From contig OZ017803.1 in NCBI GenBank assembly GCA_963969395.1, positions 9,176,001 to 9,240,000 of the forward strand: a stretch of 64,000 nucleotides of DNA, in the 5' to 3' direction. The position numbers and the translations under genes are program-made. The DNA comes from Pseudoscleropodium purum. Its lineage: Eukaryota > Streptophyta > Bryopsida > Hypnales > Brachytheciaceae. Positions 14,501 to 25,308 of this stretch are shown piece after piece; position 1 is the first letter of the stretch; each line of letters begins with the position of its first letter. Below the pieces are notes generated by a model. The model had not been told where the DNA came from. It made no database searches and was given only the letters and a program-made list of their open reading frames with translations.

Positions 14501-16769
14501 GAAGGGGGTCCATTCAACAAGGGAGACTTTAGAAGAAGACAAGAGTACACTTGAAAGAAAACACAACAAAAGGGGTTATTCGTACAATACAACTCCTCAC
14601 TAGATGATACAAATTCACATGCTAAAGGCCCCCTGTGAGCCTTGTGAATGTCACCTAAATCTTGGAATTTTTTTTTCCACTTTTTTCTCATTTTAAAAGG
14701 GAATTATGGTCAAAAGAGCCAAAAAAGTGGAATTAGAGAATAGTTGGAAGGAATCCTATGCTTATGGGATAATGTTCCAAAAACTCTTGAAATTCCATAG
14801 AAATTGCACATTGTTAACTTTAGAGTCTTATTAGATGTTTAAATGTTGATTTTTAAGGGTTGGGAGTAGTTCTAGTCTTGGATCAAATAAGATGAAATAG
14901 TAAGACTCATGGTAAGGTTTGACTAGACAAAAGTACAGGTGACCACAATAGCTAAAATCAACAAGGCAAAATCCATGAATATCGTAAGTGGCAGTCGTAG
15001 TAAGAAGAGAAGTGTTTTCAACATAGAAACATGCCAGGAGTGTAATGGTGAAGCAAAACTACCAAAGATTCCTTTGTATGATAATGATTCTTTCTCGAAG
15101 GAATTAATCTATCAAGATTCTCTGGTATGGGAATGATTCCTCCTCGAAGGAATTAAATTTAGAGGAAGTAAATTTATTTCTCCTTTTGGAGAGTATATGA
15201 TGAATTTGAAAATTTGCATAGAAGATTGAGGGACTTCCTAGAAGTTACTCAAAAAGTTTTGTAAATTTTCAAAGTGCAAAACATGGCTCCATGGGAAGTC
15301 AACTAAAATTACTATGAGCGGATAAATTTGTAGAAATTCATCCAGTAATGATAAAATCCCATTAAAAATTAGGAGAGTATGTTTAGGTCTAAATAAGCGC
15401 CTAATCAAGTTTTGCGACATTCCGACAGCGGAAACTACCTAAACCAGTGGTGCTAACGGATTTTAACAAAATTACAAAACATTTTGCGCATTGACCATCA
15501 AATTACAATTATATAGAAGCCAAATTGAGTCATCTTGGACTCTTTCTTCACATTCTTGGACTCTATAGAGAACCCTAGTGAGTCAAAATTGACAGAAATA
15601 CAAACCTCAAAACTTAAATTTTCTACCTTTTACAATATGATGGAAATTGTTGTCTTTTGTGAAGGGTTTTGATGTAAAAGTTGGGGGTAAGGGGGTCCTA
15701 AGGCTAGTTTGAATCTTTAGGAGCCAATGGCATAGATTGTTTCTCAATCAAAAATTTCCTTCAAAAGTTAGAGAAGGATTGGTAGTAGAGTAGAATTAGG
15801 CGTAGTAATAATTGATTTTTGTTATTTTTTTAGTTACATAGATAGTTTTTGAGTAAATGGAAGTAAGTAGGAGGCCTTAGAAACATATAAAAGGGCTTGC
15901 ACTAATTCTCTTTGCACCCCTTTCTTATATTTTGTTTATGCCACTCGCGGCAACATTATCAAGTTTTCTTTGGTATTTGCCAAAGCTCTTTGTATTTTTT
16001 GTATCCAAACTTCTTTGGGCTTGAGTTTTCTCTAAGTTTCCTCCATTTTGTGAGTTTGTTGCAAAGGACATGGGGGTCCCTTTGAGCTACTTGCGTTATA
16101 TTCTTTGGTACTAATACTAGGGTATTCTTGACCGAATTCTGGCAATGCTGTTAGTCAAGAATTCTTAGGACTTGATTGTTTTGGTGTGATTTGGTCCATA
16201 CTAATCATTTTAAGGTTTGATGACTTGTGTGGGATTTCACAACTTTTAGTTGAAGAAAATCCCTTGGGCATTTAACTTGGAATAAGTGGGTGGTGTATTG
16301 TTGCTTATGTTGCATTTGGAAAGACTTGGGTGGGAACCAAGCCTCACAAAATTGGTTATTTCTAATAGTGGCTGAACTTTACTTAAAAAATCAAGGACTA
16401 ACTCCCCATACGACAAAGCTTTGCTTCTTCCACTAATTTTTATTACAACAAAGTTGCCATTGATTTCTAATTTAGTTTGGCTTAAAAAGGTTCCCATAAA
16501 GAGATCCAAATAGGCAAGCAATAGCCTTGAATTAATGTGAGAAATTGTTGTATATGAAGGACCAGTGGAGTTAATATCCTATCCCAATCAACCAATCAAG
16601 CTAGCATTCTAGGCAATTCAATCATCCAAGGTACTCACCGCCACTCACTAGTCACCATCATAAAAAGGGGAGGATGCCTACGGGCCCCCATCCCAATTGC
16701 TTTTGATTTTCCTAGAGACCAGAGTATCCCAAGAGGTCTTCCAAAGAATTTGTGGTCATTGAAAAATTA
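14501..16769. other. Gene-free stretch; includes one copy of a dispersed repeat (15290-15440)
   Basis: No gene was recognised. The segment ending TTTTGCGACATTCCGACAG (about 15412) aligns with 50400-50545, which ends TTTTGCGACATTTTGATAG; the preceding 120 bases also match loosely (the GTAGAAATT and CCATTAAAAATTA blocks). This indicates a dispersed repeat of unknown class. Confidence 0.4.
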
Positions 16770-17705
16770 AGTTAGAGAAAGTCCAAAGTTCCTCAAGAGG
16801 GCAGAGTCTCCAAACCCACTACCAGTCATCAAGTATTTCAATTGTTTAAAAATTAGAGAAAATTTAGAGTTCCTTAAAAAAAACTAGGGCCTTCCAAACA
16901 ACCACTAGTTGTTGAAAAATTGAATTAGAGAGAGTCCAGAGTTTCCTGAGAAGGCAAAGTCTCCAAATCCACTACTAGTCATTAAAAGAAATCCAATCAT
17001 TATAATTAGAGACAATCCATAGCTCCTCGAGAGGTCAAAATCTCCAAACCAGAGCCCCGAAGAGGACAAAGTTCCCAAACCAACCTTGGCTATCAAAAAA
17101 TTTAGTTAGAATGGTCTAGAGTTCCCTAAGAAAGCAGAGTCTCCAATTCCACTATAGTCATCAAAAATTAGAGAAGGGTCCACAATTTCCCAAAAGGATC
17201 AGAGCCTCCTAACTCAATACCAATCATCAAAAAAATCCAATTCTTATAATTAAAGAGTCTAGAGTTCCTCAAGAGGGCAAAGTCTCCAAACCCACTACTA
17301 GTCATCAAATATTTCAATTATTAAAAAATTAGAGAAAATCCAAAGTTCCCCAACAGAACCAAGGTCTTTCAAACAACCACTAGTTGTTGAAAAATTAAAT
17401 TAGAGAAAGTTCAAAGTTTCCCCGAGAAGGCCAAAGCCTCCAAACCCACTACCAATCATTAAAAAATCCAATTATTATAATTAGAGAGATTCTATAGCTC
17501 CCAAAGAAGATAAAGTCTCCAGACTAGAGCTCCCGAGAGGACAAAGTCCCCAAACCAACCCTGGTTGTCAAAAAATTCAATTAGGGAAGGGTCCAAAGTT
17601 CCCCGAGAAGAACAAAGCTTCTAAACCCATTACTAGTCATCAAAAAATTCCATTATTAAGAATTAGAGAAGAGTCTAGAGTCTCTAGAGAGGACAAAGTC
17701 CACAT
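16770..17705. repeat. Two-copy 476-bp higher-order tandem repeat built of ~70-110 bp subunits
   Basis: CCTCAAGAGG at 16791 recurs at 17267 (476 bp later). Four further landmarks repeat at 472-479 bp: GTTGTTGAAAAATT (about 16910 and 17382), CATTAAAA...ATCCAAT (16975 and 17453), the GGCTATCAAAAAATT/GGTTGTCAAAAAATT block (17087 and 17563) and TCATCAAAAA (17155 and 17634). Within each copy the subunits share AATTAGAGAA, AGTTCC, GAGAGG, CAAAGTCTCCAAACC and CACTACTAGTCATC, so the array is hierarchical. Confidence 0.8.
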
Positions 17706-19083
17706 TTGAGCTAAATTCAATCAACGAAGGTCCAAAATATAATCACTGGTTACCATTGAGCTAATCAATGACAGTGTATGGTCACTCACGGATTCATTTA
17801 ACAAAAATTCAATTGCATAGGAGGCAATTGAAGGAGGAGAGGTAAAGCTTGGAGTCCAAAATTCATCCCTTGCACAACGACATAGATGCATAAGTATGAG
17901 AGCACTCTCAAATGAATCTACTTAACAAGTGTATACACAAGGCTTACGAGTTGTGAAGAAGAAAGAAAAGTTTGAAGATTGGAGGAAGCCCAAACTTTGA
18001 GAGAATATTGACGTCTCCACTACAAGCAAAGTCAACTAGTAAAATAAGACAAAACTCGAAGGATCAAGTGACTTGGAAGACACTTGAAGATTATCCGTAT
18101 TAGTATGGTGATAGAAAAGGTTAGTGAGGGAATATTTAGGCTTATAAATTTGGTAGCAATAGTTTAAAAGACTAGATTTTCTCCAAGATTTGGATCTAGG
18201 GAGAATCAACAAAAATTAGGGACAATTTGGAATTGAGAAAAATCCATAAAAATTAACAAAGGTAGACAATAGGAGTAGAAAGGTTGGTACTAGGTATATT
18301 TAAAAATTATTTTCAAAACTCCAAAAAATTAGGAAAAAATTACAAGAGGAAAAACAAGCAAAAATTCAAACAAGTAATGGAAGATACGCACATCAAATTA
18401 GTGGAGTTGGACATACAATTTATCCCTATGGAACTCAGCAATGTGGAGGTAAGAATTTGATTCTAAACTCCTTATAGATTGTTTTCCATTAATCAACCAT
18501 AAAAACTAAAATCATAGTTAGGCATCAAGTTTAGATCAAGTAATTTCATAATAAGAATAAATAGGAACCAATTCCATCGCTTGAATGAAATACTACATAA
18601 AAACTTGGAGGGATAAAATGAATTACAAAATCATTAAATAATTCATTAAGGATCTTTGAAGTAATATTCGAATTTGAAATTGATAAAATAGTTTAAGGAA
18701 TTAGGTTAGGCAATTAAACGTAATTTTTCCCTTGCAATTGAATGATTATCGGATAATTTGGATTAGAACAAGTTCAATGTAGGAGAATTTAAGTAGTCAA
18801 GCAAGGTTAACCCAACATCCACTAAATTCATAAATCAAATAGAACATAAAGAATAGAATTTTATCCACCACACGAATTCATTTTTGATAGCTAGATTAAC
18901 CATAATTTGCAAATGAAGTTTTGAATAGGAAAAGCATCCAAACTTCATCCATGAAAATCTTTTAGGAATCACGATAGAATTTCCAACTTTTCATCATTTC
19001 AAGAAGAGTGCAAAATACTTTATGACTTAGCTTAGAAACATTTGGCCTTTCTCACTTGGCCCCTTAATCTTCAAAGTGCCAAT
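17706..19083. other. AT-rich stretch without recognised gene
   Basis: This lies downstream (minus-strand sense) of the kinase fragment. I looked for the missing kinase C-lobe (HRDLKPxN, DFG, APE) on the minus strand and did not see it. Confidence 0.4.
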
Positions 19084-19855
19084 TTAACTGATAATCTTCA
19101 TAAGTATCATCAATCTACAACCAAAACCAAAAAGTAGGAATAGTAAAAAGCTCCATTGCTTAAAAGGCAGCTTGTTGCTACAAACTAACTCACCCATAGA
19201 CAACACACCCTTTACAATTTGGTGCATGATGTCAATTGCAATAGAATAGGGTAAAGGTCGTTTCATTTTCTTCAATATGATAGACAAGCTTGTCTCTGTC
19301 AATTCCATCACCAAATGCACCTCACCAAACTTATCTTCCTCTGGATTCTAACCCATTTCTTGGATAATACCACAACCAAAAAAATGAACAAGGTTTGGAT
19401 GGCTCAAGCCAACGAAGATGCTAGCTTCTTTTTGAAAATTCTTGAGATATTTGGAATTGCCTTTCAACACTTTTGTAGTACATTTAAGGCCACACCAATT
19501 TGATTCATACACATCTCCATAACTTCCATCACCAATTTTTTTGATTAATTTTGGAGTTTTGAAATCATTCGGAATGTTCAATGCATCCAAGTCTCCACCA
19601 TCAACTCGATTCAAATTCCTAAGTCTTAATAATAGATGCTGTGCTACTTCATAATCTCCAAGGACTTCTTCTTGATGTACAAGTTCAAGGTTCTTAAATA
19701 CTTGTCGATCTTCAAGGATATGTTCATAGGTAGCCGCATCAAAAGAAATAGATATGATATTGTTTGATTGATTTGGATGGCGGAATAAGTACATATCACA
19801 TGCAATATTGTAACAACACTTCAAATCTAAAAGAAGCTCATAAAAAGTTTCTTTG
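19084..19855 (-). pseudogene. Protein kinase N-lobe fragment (TKL/MLKL-like), broken
   Basis: The minus-strand reading shows a kinase N-lobe: a glycine-rich loop GDGSYGDVY, a beta-3 strand with TTKVLKG where AxK is usual, a helix-C segment FQKEASIFVGLSHPNLVHFFG, and after an in-frame TAG (about 19346) the hinge HLVMELTETSLSIILKK and helix E DIMHQIVKGVL. It then meets a likely splice donor (G|GTGAGT) near 19190. About 80 residues upstream of the loop are mostly helical. The catalytic loop, DFG and APE segments are not found, so the gene is truncated or its remaining exons are lost. The reading continues upstream to about 19855, then meets foreign-looking DNA. A matching N-terminal piece lies at 23437-23760 on the same strand, which suggests one gene split by an insertion. 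Plant kinase homology is confident; the subfamily is inference. Confidence 0.7.
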
Positions 19856-21232
19856 TTTTGAAGTTAAAATACAATTGAATGACACCATTGACTTTGTTGA
19901 ATGCACCTTATTCCTTGTCGCATGCGCAGTCTAGGCGTAAGTATCTTTACACACGAAAACGTGGTAAAATGACACGAATTATCGTCCCAGGGAATTCCAG
20001 AGACGTTTCCAAACTTCAATATCTAGATGGTCGTTTTCTCTTCTACAGAGTACTCTCTTCCACTCTTTTCCAAAATCAACTATTATCCGGGTTCCAATCC
20101 GGATCCAGTTTCACTCAGTTTCCAGTTACATTTTTCAATACATCGGTTTTCAATTCCTCTGTTTTACCATCAGAAGGTCCGCTTTTGATCTTTTGAGGGG
20201 TAGGGACTTCACCACTCTTTCTCTAACTCAATACACAAGTAAAAACAAACAAACAAACACCCAAGTACTCAAGGTGTTGTAGCGCAGAAGGTAGATCTAG
20301 ATCCTCACAATATTCTGGATGGACGATTCGGAATGCAAATCACTCAAGACTGCGTTCACTCCTCTTTATTACAATGACAGATCTTAGGCACCCGGAACTG
20401 ACATGGAGGTAATCTTTCTAAGTGTAAGACGGATCCCAAGGTTGAAAGACCTTCCAGTGAGTGGGAGTTTCTTCTAACGGTCGCTAATCTCCGCATAGAA
20501 TTGTTTCCAATTCCGAATCTACACTCACACCACTCTTCACTAAAAATCAAATTATAGTTCTAATAGTTCAAAGGTACCATGAATAGCTCCTTTGTCTCGT
20601 GTTTAACAACATTACAATAGCACTCCCTTAATTCGATCCAGTTATCCGAGATCCAGATTTCTCCTCACCCATCCTTTTCACATCTCAACACTCCAAGCAA
20701 ACAGACCAACACAATCTGGATACACAGTTGGAACCAGAATGTTCACCAAGTGACTCAAATCAAAGAAGGGAATGAAATACAACAAAATAATTGCTAGGAT
20801 GGAATGAAAGGGCAACAAACTTGTTTGCCTTTAAAAACCAAAACCAAAGTCAATACCTAAAATCCAAAAAGGCACCCGGGAAGTCAAGGCAACCAACCAC
20901 TGAACAACTCGGAATATCCAAAACATTCACAGCCCAATTGTCTCTACAAATCCGGAACCCCTAAAACAATCCGGAACCCGGATCCATGCTTGGAAATCCC
21001 TTTCCAGAATGAAAAATCCTATCTAACTACCTGCGCTCTATCTACCCCATCATGCCTTCTTTGAGCTGCTCTCGCTCTGACTGCCCGGAATCTTCACCGA
21101 AGCCTTCACCAATGTATTCTTTGCTAATGACCGAGTTTGAGGTTTCCGTGAAACTTTGAGAGGTGAGTCTTCCGATTTTGTCTTTTCCTTGGATCCGGAC
21201 TTCAACACCTCTTCTTCTCACTCTTCAATCTC

Positions 21233-21421
21233 CTAAATCTCCAAATCTTTGGCTTGCAGCAATTCACTCAATTCAATCTCAGTACGATCCCATTTTGGCG
21301 TTGACTGCTGCATATGGGAGAAATCCAGCAAATGAGATTGAGCCAGATTCATCATTACTCCAATCTGTGCGTCGAGGTTGCTGCAAACTACCAATCTGGG
21401 TACCATGAACTTTCCGTCCAT
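21233..21421 (-). CDS. Short ORF just downstream of the PBS-like site (unrecognised)
   Basis: This 62-codon minus-strand frame starts at an ATG (MDGKFMVPRL...) about 80 nt downstream of the PBS-like site and ends before a Lys/Glu-rich continuation in another frame. It matches no domain I know. Its position after a PBS would suit the start of a Gag-like or leader ORF, but length and content are too limited to assign it. It may be only the relic of a longer frame. Confidence 0.3.
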   Translation of the reverse strand: MDGKFMVPRLVVCSNLDAQIGVMMNLAQSHLLDFSHMQQSTPKWDRTEIELSELLQAKDLEI

Positions 21422-21500
21422 GATTTTCCCAGGTGGTGAAAAAATTGGGACGGAAACCTCTTACTTTGTCGGAATAGACTTGTTACTTGCCCCTTTCTCT

Positions 21501-21513
21501 AGCTCTGATACCA
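21501..21513 (-). other. Putative tRNA primer-binding site (TGGTATCAGAGCT)
   Basis: The minus-strand sequence TGGTATCAGAGCT matches the sequence complementary to the 3' end of plant initiator tRNA-Met, used as PBS by many plant LTR retrotransposons. It implies a 5' LTR ending just upstream, around 21515-21525. A second LTR was not identified. Confidence 0.5.
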
Positions 21514-21616
21514 TTGGTCCTGATGGAGTCTATGCTTGACTACTTGATGGTTCCGCAATTATAGTGAGGATAAACTTCACTCCTTCCAATTGTGGCTAAA
21601 TCGAACTACTAGAAGC

Positions 21617-22996
21617 CTACCAAATCGGAATCTGTCGAACCGGAATATCCCGGAATATGCTCCTGGGGACTTCTGGAAACCCTTCTAAGCTGATAGTCCG
21701 TTCTGTATTTAGGTATCCGAGTAACTTACACATGTCCTTCAAAACAATCCCCATCCGGACTTCGAAGTCGACCAAGATCTTTATCATCTTGGATCCGATC
21801 ATATGTCCTTTTTTCTCTAACCAAGCGGTGTAGAGGTCAGCTCGGATCACCATATGCTTCGGAACCATGACAAGTTCCTTGAGGTTGTGGACAAGTCGGA
21901 GAGCCTCCGTCTCCTTTTGTCTCGCCTCATCCAGCTCCCCCTCCGTCCACTCAAGTTGGGACTTGAAGCTATCATTTTCCTCCTCCAACTTTCAAATCTG
22001 TTCCTCCTTCTATCGGAACTTTTCTGGATTCGGACGTTTTTGGATCTCCTCCAAAATTTGGTTCGACTCCACCTTGAGTTCGCCCGCGATAAGAAGCACG
22101 TGATCCTTTAGTTCGCTATACATCTTTTTGGCTTGCTGCATCCATTGGATTCCAACTCTTGGAAATATTTTGGATCTGAAATCAGCTCCTCCTGTTCTGG
22201 TGTTAGTACCTTCCCCTATGCAGCCGGATCCGTGGACTTCCTTCATCTTCGGTTCACTGCTTCTTCTTCCTCTTCCAATTGCTCTTCTTCTTTGGATTCC
22301 TTCTCCTCCTTCTCCAACTCATCTGTAAGGCCATACTTGAGGATCTCGACTTTGGTATTGTACTGAATCGTCTCTTCGGCACTCAAGACCTCTTTATGGT
22401 GATAAAAATAAAACAAATATGGGGTGATAGGGCTGTGCTTTGCCCGGTCTACATGCTTTGTTAGTTTGCGTACTACTCTTTGAATCACTCTCCTCCAATG
22501 GATTATCCAGTCCTCGAAAGCCTCAAAAATGGTGTTGGCCACCATAACTATAACTCGGGTAGGCTTTTCCAGATACAAGATTGGAATTAGAAAATTCAAT
22601 ATCCGTCTATGCCTCTTGTTCTTACAGTGACTAATGGAAAAACCCTCCTTTGAGTGAGTCTAACTCTGGAACTTTCTGGCTATGTATTTATCCACTCTTT
22701 CGGCTAGTCCGAATCCATTCTTTTTAAACGAATAGACATCCGCCCAGATGTCTTCCGTCCAAGCTACGAGTTGACCTCTCACTGTCAACTCGTACTGATT
22801 TGGAACTCCATAAATGAATTTCTGAATCATCTTCTCGTTCTTCATACTCCCCAGCCTATCTAACAATCTGACACACGTGATAGACATGAAGTCCTCCTCT
22901 AATTGAGCTCAGTGAGCCGGATCGAAAGGAATAACCAGACAAACCATCCGAGCTACAACTCCAGACTTTTGTGTAGCCGGATCAACAGCCGCCGCC
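21617..22996 (-). pseudogene. Decayed ~450-codon ORF of a retroelement-like insert (unrecognised, Gag-like position)
   Basis: A continuous minus-strand reading starts at ATG near 22996 (MAAAVDPATQ) and ends near 21617 (VRQIPIW then stop). It is interrupted by a TGA in the first 35 codons (probably a former Trp), a stop near 22660, a one-base shift where TGA overlaps ATG at about 22243-22246, and two stops near 21990-22010. Visible features: an N-terminal helical segment with AWTEDIWADVYSFKKNG, a region with FEDWIIHWRRVIQR, a Glu/Lys-rich acidic coiled stretch (ELEKEEKESKEEEQLEEEEE), then further heptad-like helices (LKVESNQILEEIQKR; SQLEWTEGELDEARQKETEAL). Length and coiled-coil content fit a Gag-like structural protein, but no CCHC knuckle is present and I do not recognise the family. 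Upstream DNA at 23000-23390 has a TATA-like TTAAACC stretch and may be its promoter. Confidence 0.55.
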
Positions 22997-23436
22997 ATGA
23001 ATCACCGATAACTGATAACCTATTCCAGTATTGATCTTTCTATTCTCTTCCTATCTTGGTTGCTAACTCATTATTCTTTCTCTCAACTATATGTTCACCA
23101 AGTTTAACAAAGAGAGAGGGAGAGAAAGAGAAGTGGCGGTGGGTTTAAGTACTCGTTGTGCGGTTGACAAGTCCCGGTGGAGAATGAGTAGAAGACCATT
23201 TTCCTAATGGTCTTCTAGTTTCCTAGACCGAAAGTCTAGAACATAGGTTTTAGGAATCCGGTACTTTTCGCGATCCTGGATCCGAATCGGATTTGTTTCC
23301 GTAATGTTACTAACGGTTTTAGCAATCCGGAAATTGACTATTTCTATCATAGTTGTTGTGCAGGAAAAATCCCTAGGGGTTACCAAAAAAAATAAAATTT
23401 GCAAGTCTATCTAATCCTAATTCTAGACTAATTTAT

Positions 23437-23760
23437 CTAGCTTGAGTTTTCGTGCTCCCACATTCCCACAATCTCTACTTTCTTTTGAAGACAACACAAT
23501 TCCTCAAAAATAAATTGAAATTTGAGATCTTTAGTAGGATTGAATAACATTTTCTCAATTCCTTTCATGGCTAATATGAGTTTGCCAAAAAGATGTATAC
23601 ATTGATTTTTGTTCAAGACTTTCTTATTTGAAGATGCTTGAACCATATCCCTCAAGCATTTCTCAATACTTGGTATAGCATTGTATAGTCTTTTAGAATG
23701 CTCATTGCACTTGTAAAAAATTCTTGTCTTTCCTGCAGAGTATTTAATATCTATTGCCAA
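23437..23760 (-). pseudogene. N-terminal helical domain exon, probably of the same kinase gene
   Basis: This 107-codon minus-strand frame encodes a mainly alpha-helical segment with NKNQCIHLFGKLILAMKGIEKML and FEELCCLQKKVEIVGMW, ending at a stop just after HENSS. The pattern of a conserved Asn-x-x-Gln-Cys helix followed by a helix ending in (K)xxExxxxW resembles the helical N-terminal domain (DUF1221 type) of plant MLKL-like kinases; that is inference from memory of the family. The segment after the kinase-side break (LLLDLKCCYNIACDMYLF, near 19820) would continue it. The frame probably ends at a lost or disrupted splice donor close to the insertion boundary. Confidence 0.45.
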
Positions 23761-24981
23761 TGAGACATCTTGACGAGATAGAGAAAGAGCAATTGCCTAT
23801 GATATTCAATAAATTAATCAAACACGTTCATCAAATTAAATACCAATGGATACAATCTAGTAAGACAATGGCCTTTCAATTGAAATTAAGATGCATATTT
23901 CATAGTTCAATCATATTCATAAATGCTTGAATCAATAATCCGTGTACAACTCAAACTAAATTAAATTAAAAACTATACAAGGGCATTTTATTCTTCATGC
24001 ACTTTTTGATAAACCACACTCACTAAAAACAATTATACTCACTAACTGAACCATATAAAACCAATATATATCCAAAAGGTTGTCATAGCAAAGAAGCTTG
24101 CTATCCACATCAAAATTGGTGCCATTTTGTAAAGGATATAGAGTCAAATATGGAAAGTGTAGAATAGCTTCAAAACAAATTCAAAAAAATAGTTAGAAAA
24201 TTGCATTCAAATATGGAATAATAGCAAGTTTCTAAGAAGATTTCAATTAAGACATTAAAAATTACCTTGTACAAAGAGTCATGTCAAATCTATTTGCAAG
24301 GAATTCCAATAAAAATCCAATATCTAACTATTACATAAATGAACTTACTTACAAGTTACCACATCATTATCCAATTTTTTAAAGCACAAGACGTAATTTT
24401 AGAATTCTAGTTTGTGAATATTGTAAGAACAATTTCATTATGTAAATTACACCTTGCAAGAACTATTAACAACCAAATATTGAGCAATGTATTTGTCTTT
24501 TAGAATTGATTTTATGAACTAAAATATGGTAATCCATACATTGGTGGATTGAAAATTCCACAATGGTCATCTTTCATTGGAATGAAATTTCAAAATGAAA
24601 TGTTATTAACGTTTAATGTTCAAATATAACACCATTGAATTCAAATCATATGGCAGTTTAGTAACTTTTATGCATTTTGAATGCATAATCATTAATCGAA
24701 TTCAAAGTACCTTAATTAAGTAATTGGATCCCAAGTCAATTAAGAGGAAAGCTTTTATAATTGTTGTATACTTTGATTCATTTAGATCATATACCCCCCA
24801 AAACACCATAATGTGAAGACAATGAGATATTAGCTTTAAAGAATTGAATGAAAAAAATGATTGAAATTTAATGGAAAATTTAAAAATACACAGCAATTGA
24901 TGGTGGAAATTACATTTCAATCTAAAAAAAATAGGTCATTAAGTCTTCATCATTGCATTAGTATTTTTTGATATCTTTGAT
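23761..24981. other. AT-rich gene-free stretch
   Basis: No motif, tandem array or element end recognised. It could be upstream or intronic sequence of the kinase locus. Confidence 0.35.
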
Positions 24982-25300
24982 CAGGGTTGACAGGACGGTC
25001 GGACGTCCGAACGCGAATGCTGTGTCCGCAGCGTCCGCTGACATTCGCAAGTCTAGCGGACGCAGTGTCCGCCTAGACCGTCTGCCTCGACCGCTTGACT
25101 GCTCCGACCGCTGACCATCTCCCCCGTCCACTTCCCTGACCAGCCTATTCCAACCGTCCCGCGGTCGCCCGTCTGCCCCGCCTGTCCGCCGCGGTTGAGG
25201 CGTCCACTTTCCAACAGCGAAAAGGACGCTGCGTCTATGCGGACGGACGTCCGGGTTACGGACGCCTTTTTCGGGCGGACGTAGAGATTTGTCAACCCTG
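24982..25300. mobile_element. GC-rich hAT-type MITE, copy 1 (319 bp), perfect 8-bp TSD
   Basis: It starts CAGGGTTGACAGGACG and ends AGAGATTTGTCAACCCTG, so the 11-bp termini CAGGGTTGACA are inverted. It is flanked on both sides by TCTTTGAT (24974-24981 and 25301-25308), an exact 8-bp duplication typical of hAT transposition. The interior is extremely rich in GTCCG/CGGAC words and CpG. Its central part (the GACCGCTTGACTGCTCC region) is shared with the split copy at 55625-58316. No coding potential is expected; the 80-codon frame over it is composition-driven. Confidence 0.92.
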
Positions 25301-25308
25301 TCTTTGAT

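Larger units (their letters stand above)
19900..23390 (-). mobile_element. Retroelement-like insertion (~3.5 kb) splitting the kinase gene
   Basis: The segment differs from its flanks in composition, with many CCGGA/TCCGG words and higher GC. It separates two same-strand parts of the kinase locus. It contains a minus-strand decayed ORF (21617-22996), a PBS-like TGGTATCAGAGC (minus strand, 21501-21513) and a short second ORF beginning around 21421. No Gag zinc knuckle, protease, RT or integrase motif is visible and no LTR pair was found by eye. The ends are approximate and no target duplication was identified. Best reading: a non-autonomous or rearranged LTR-type element on the minus strand. 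Confidence 0.5.
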
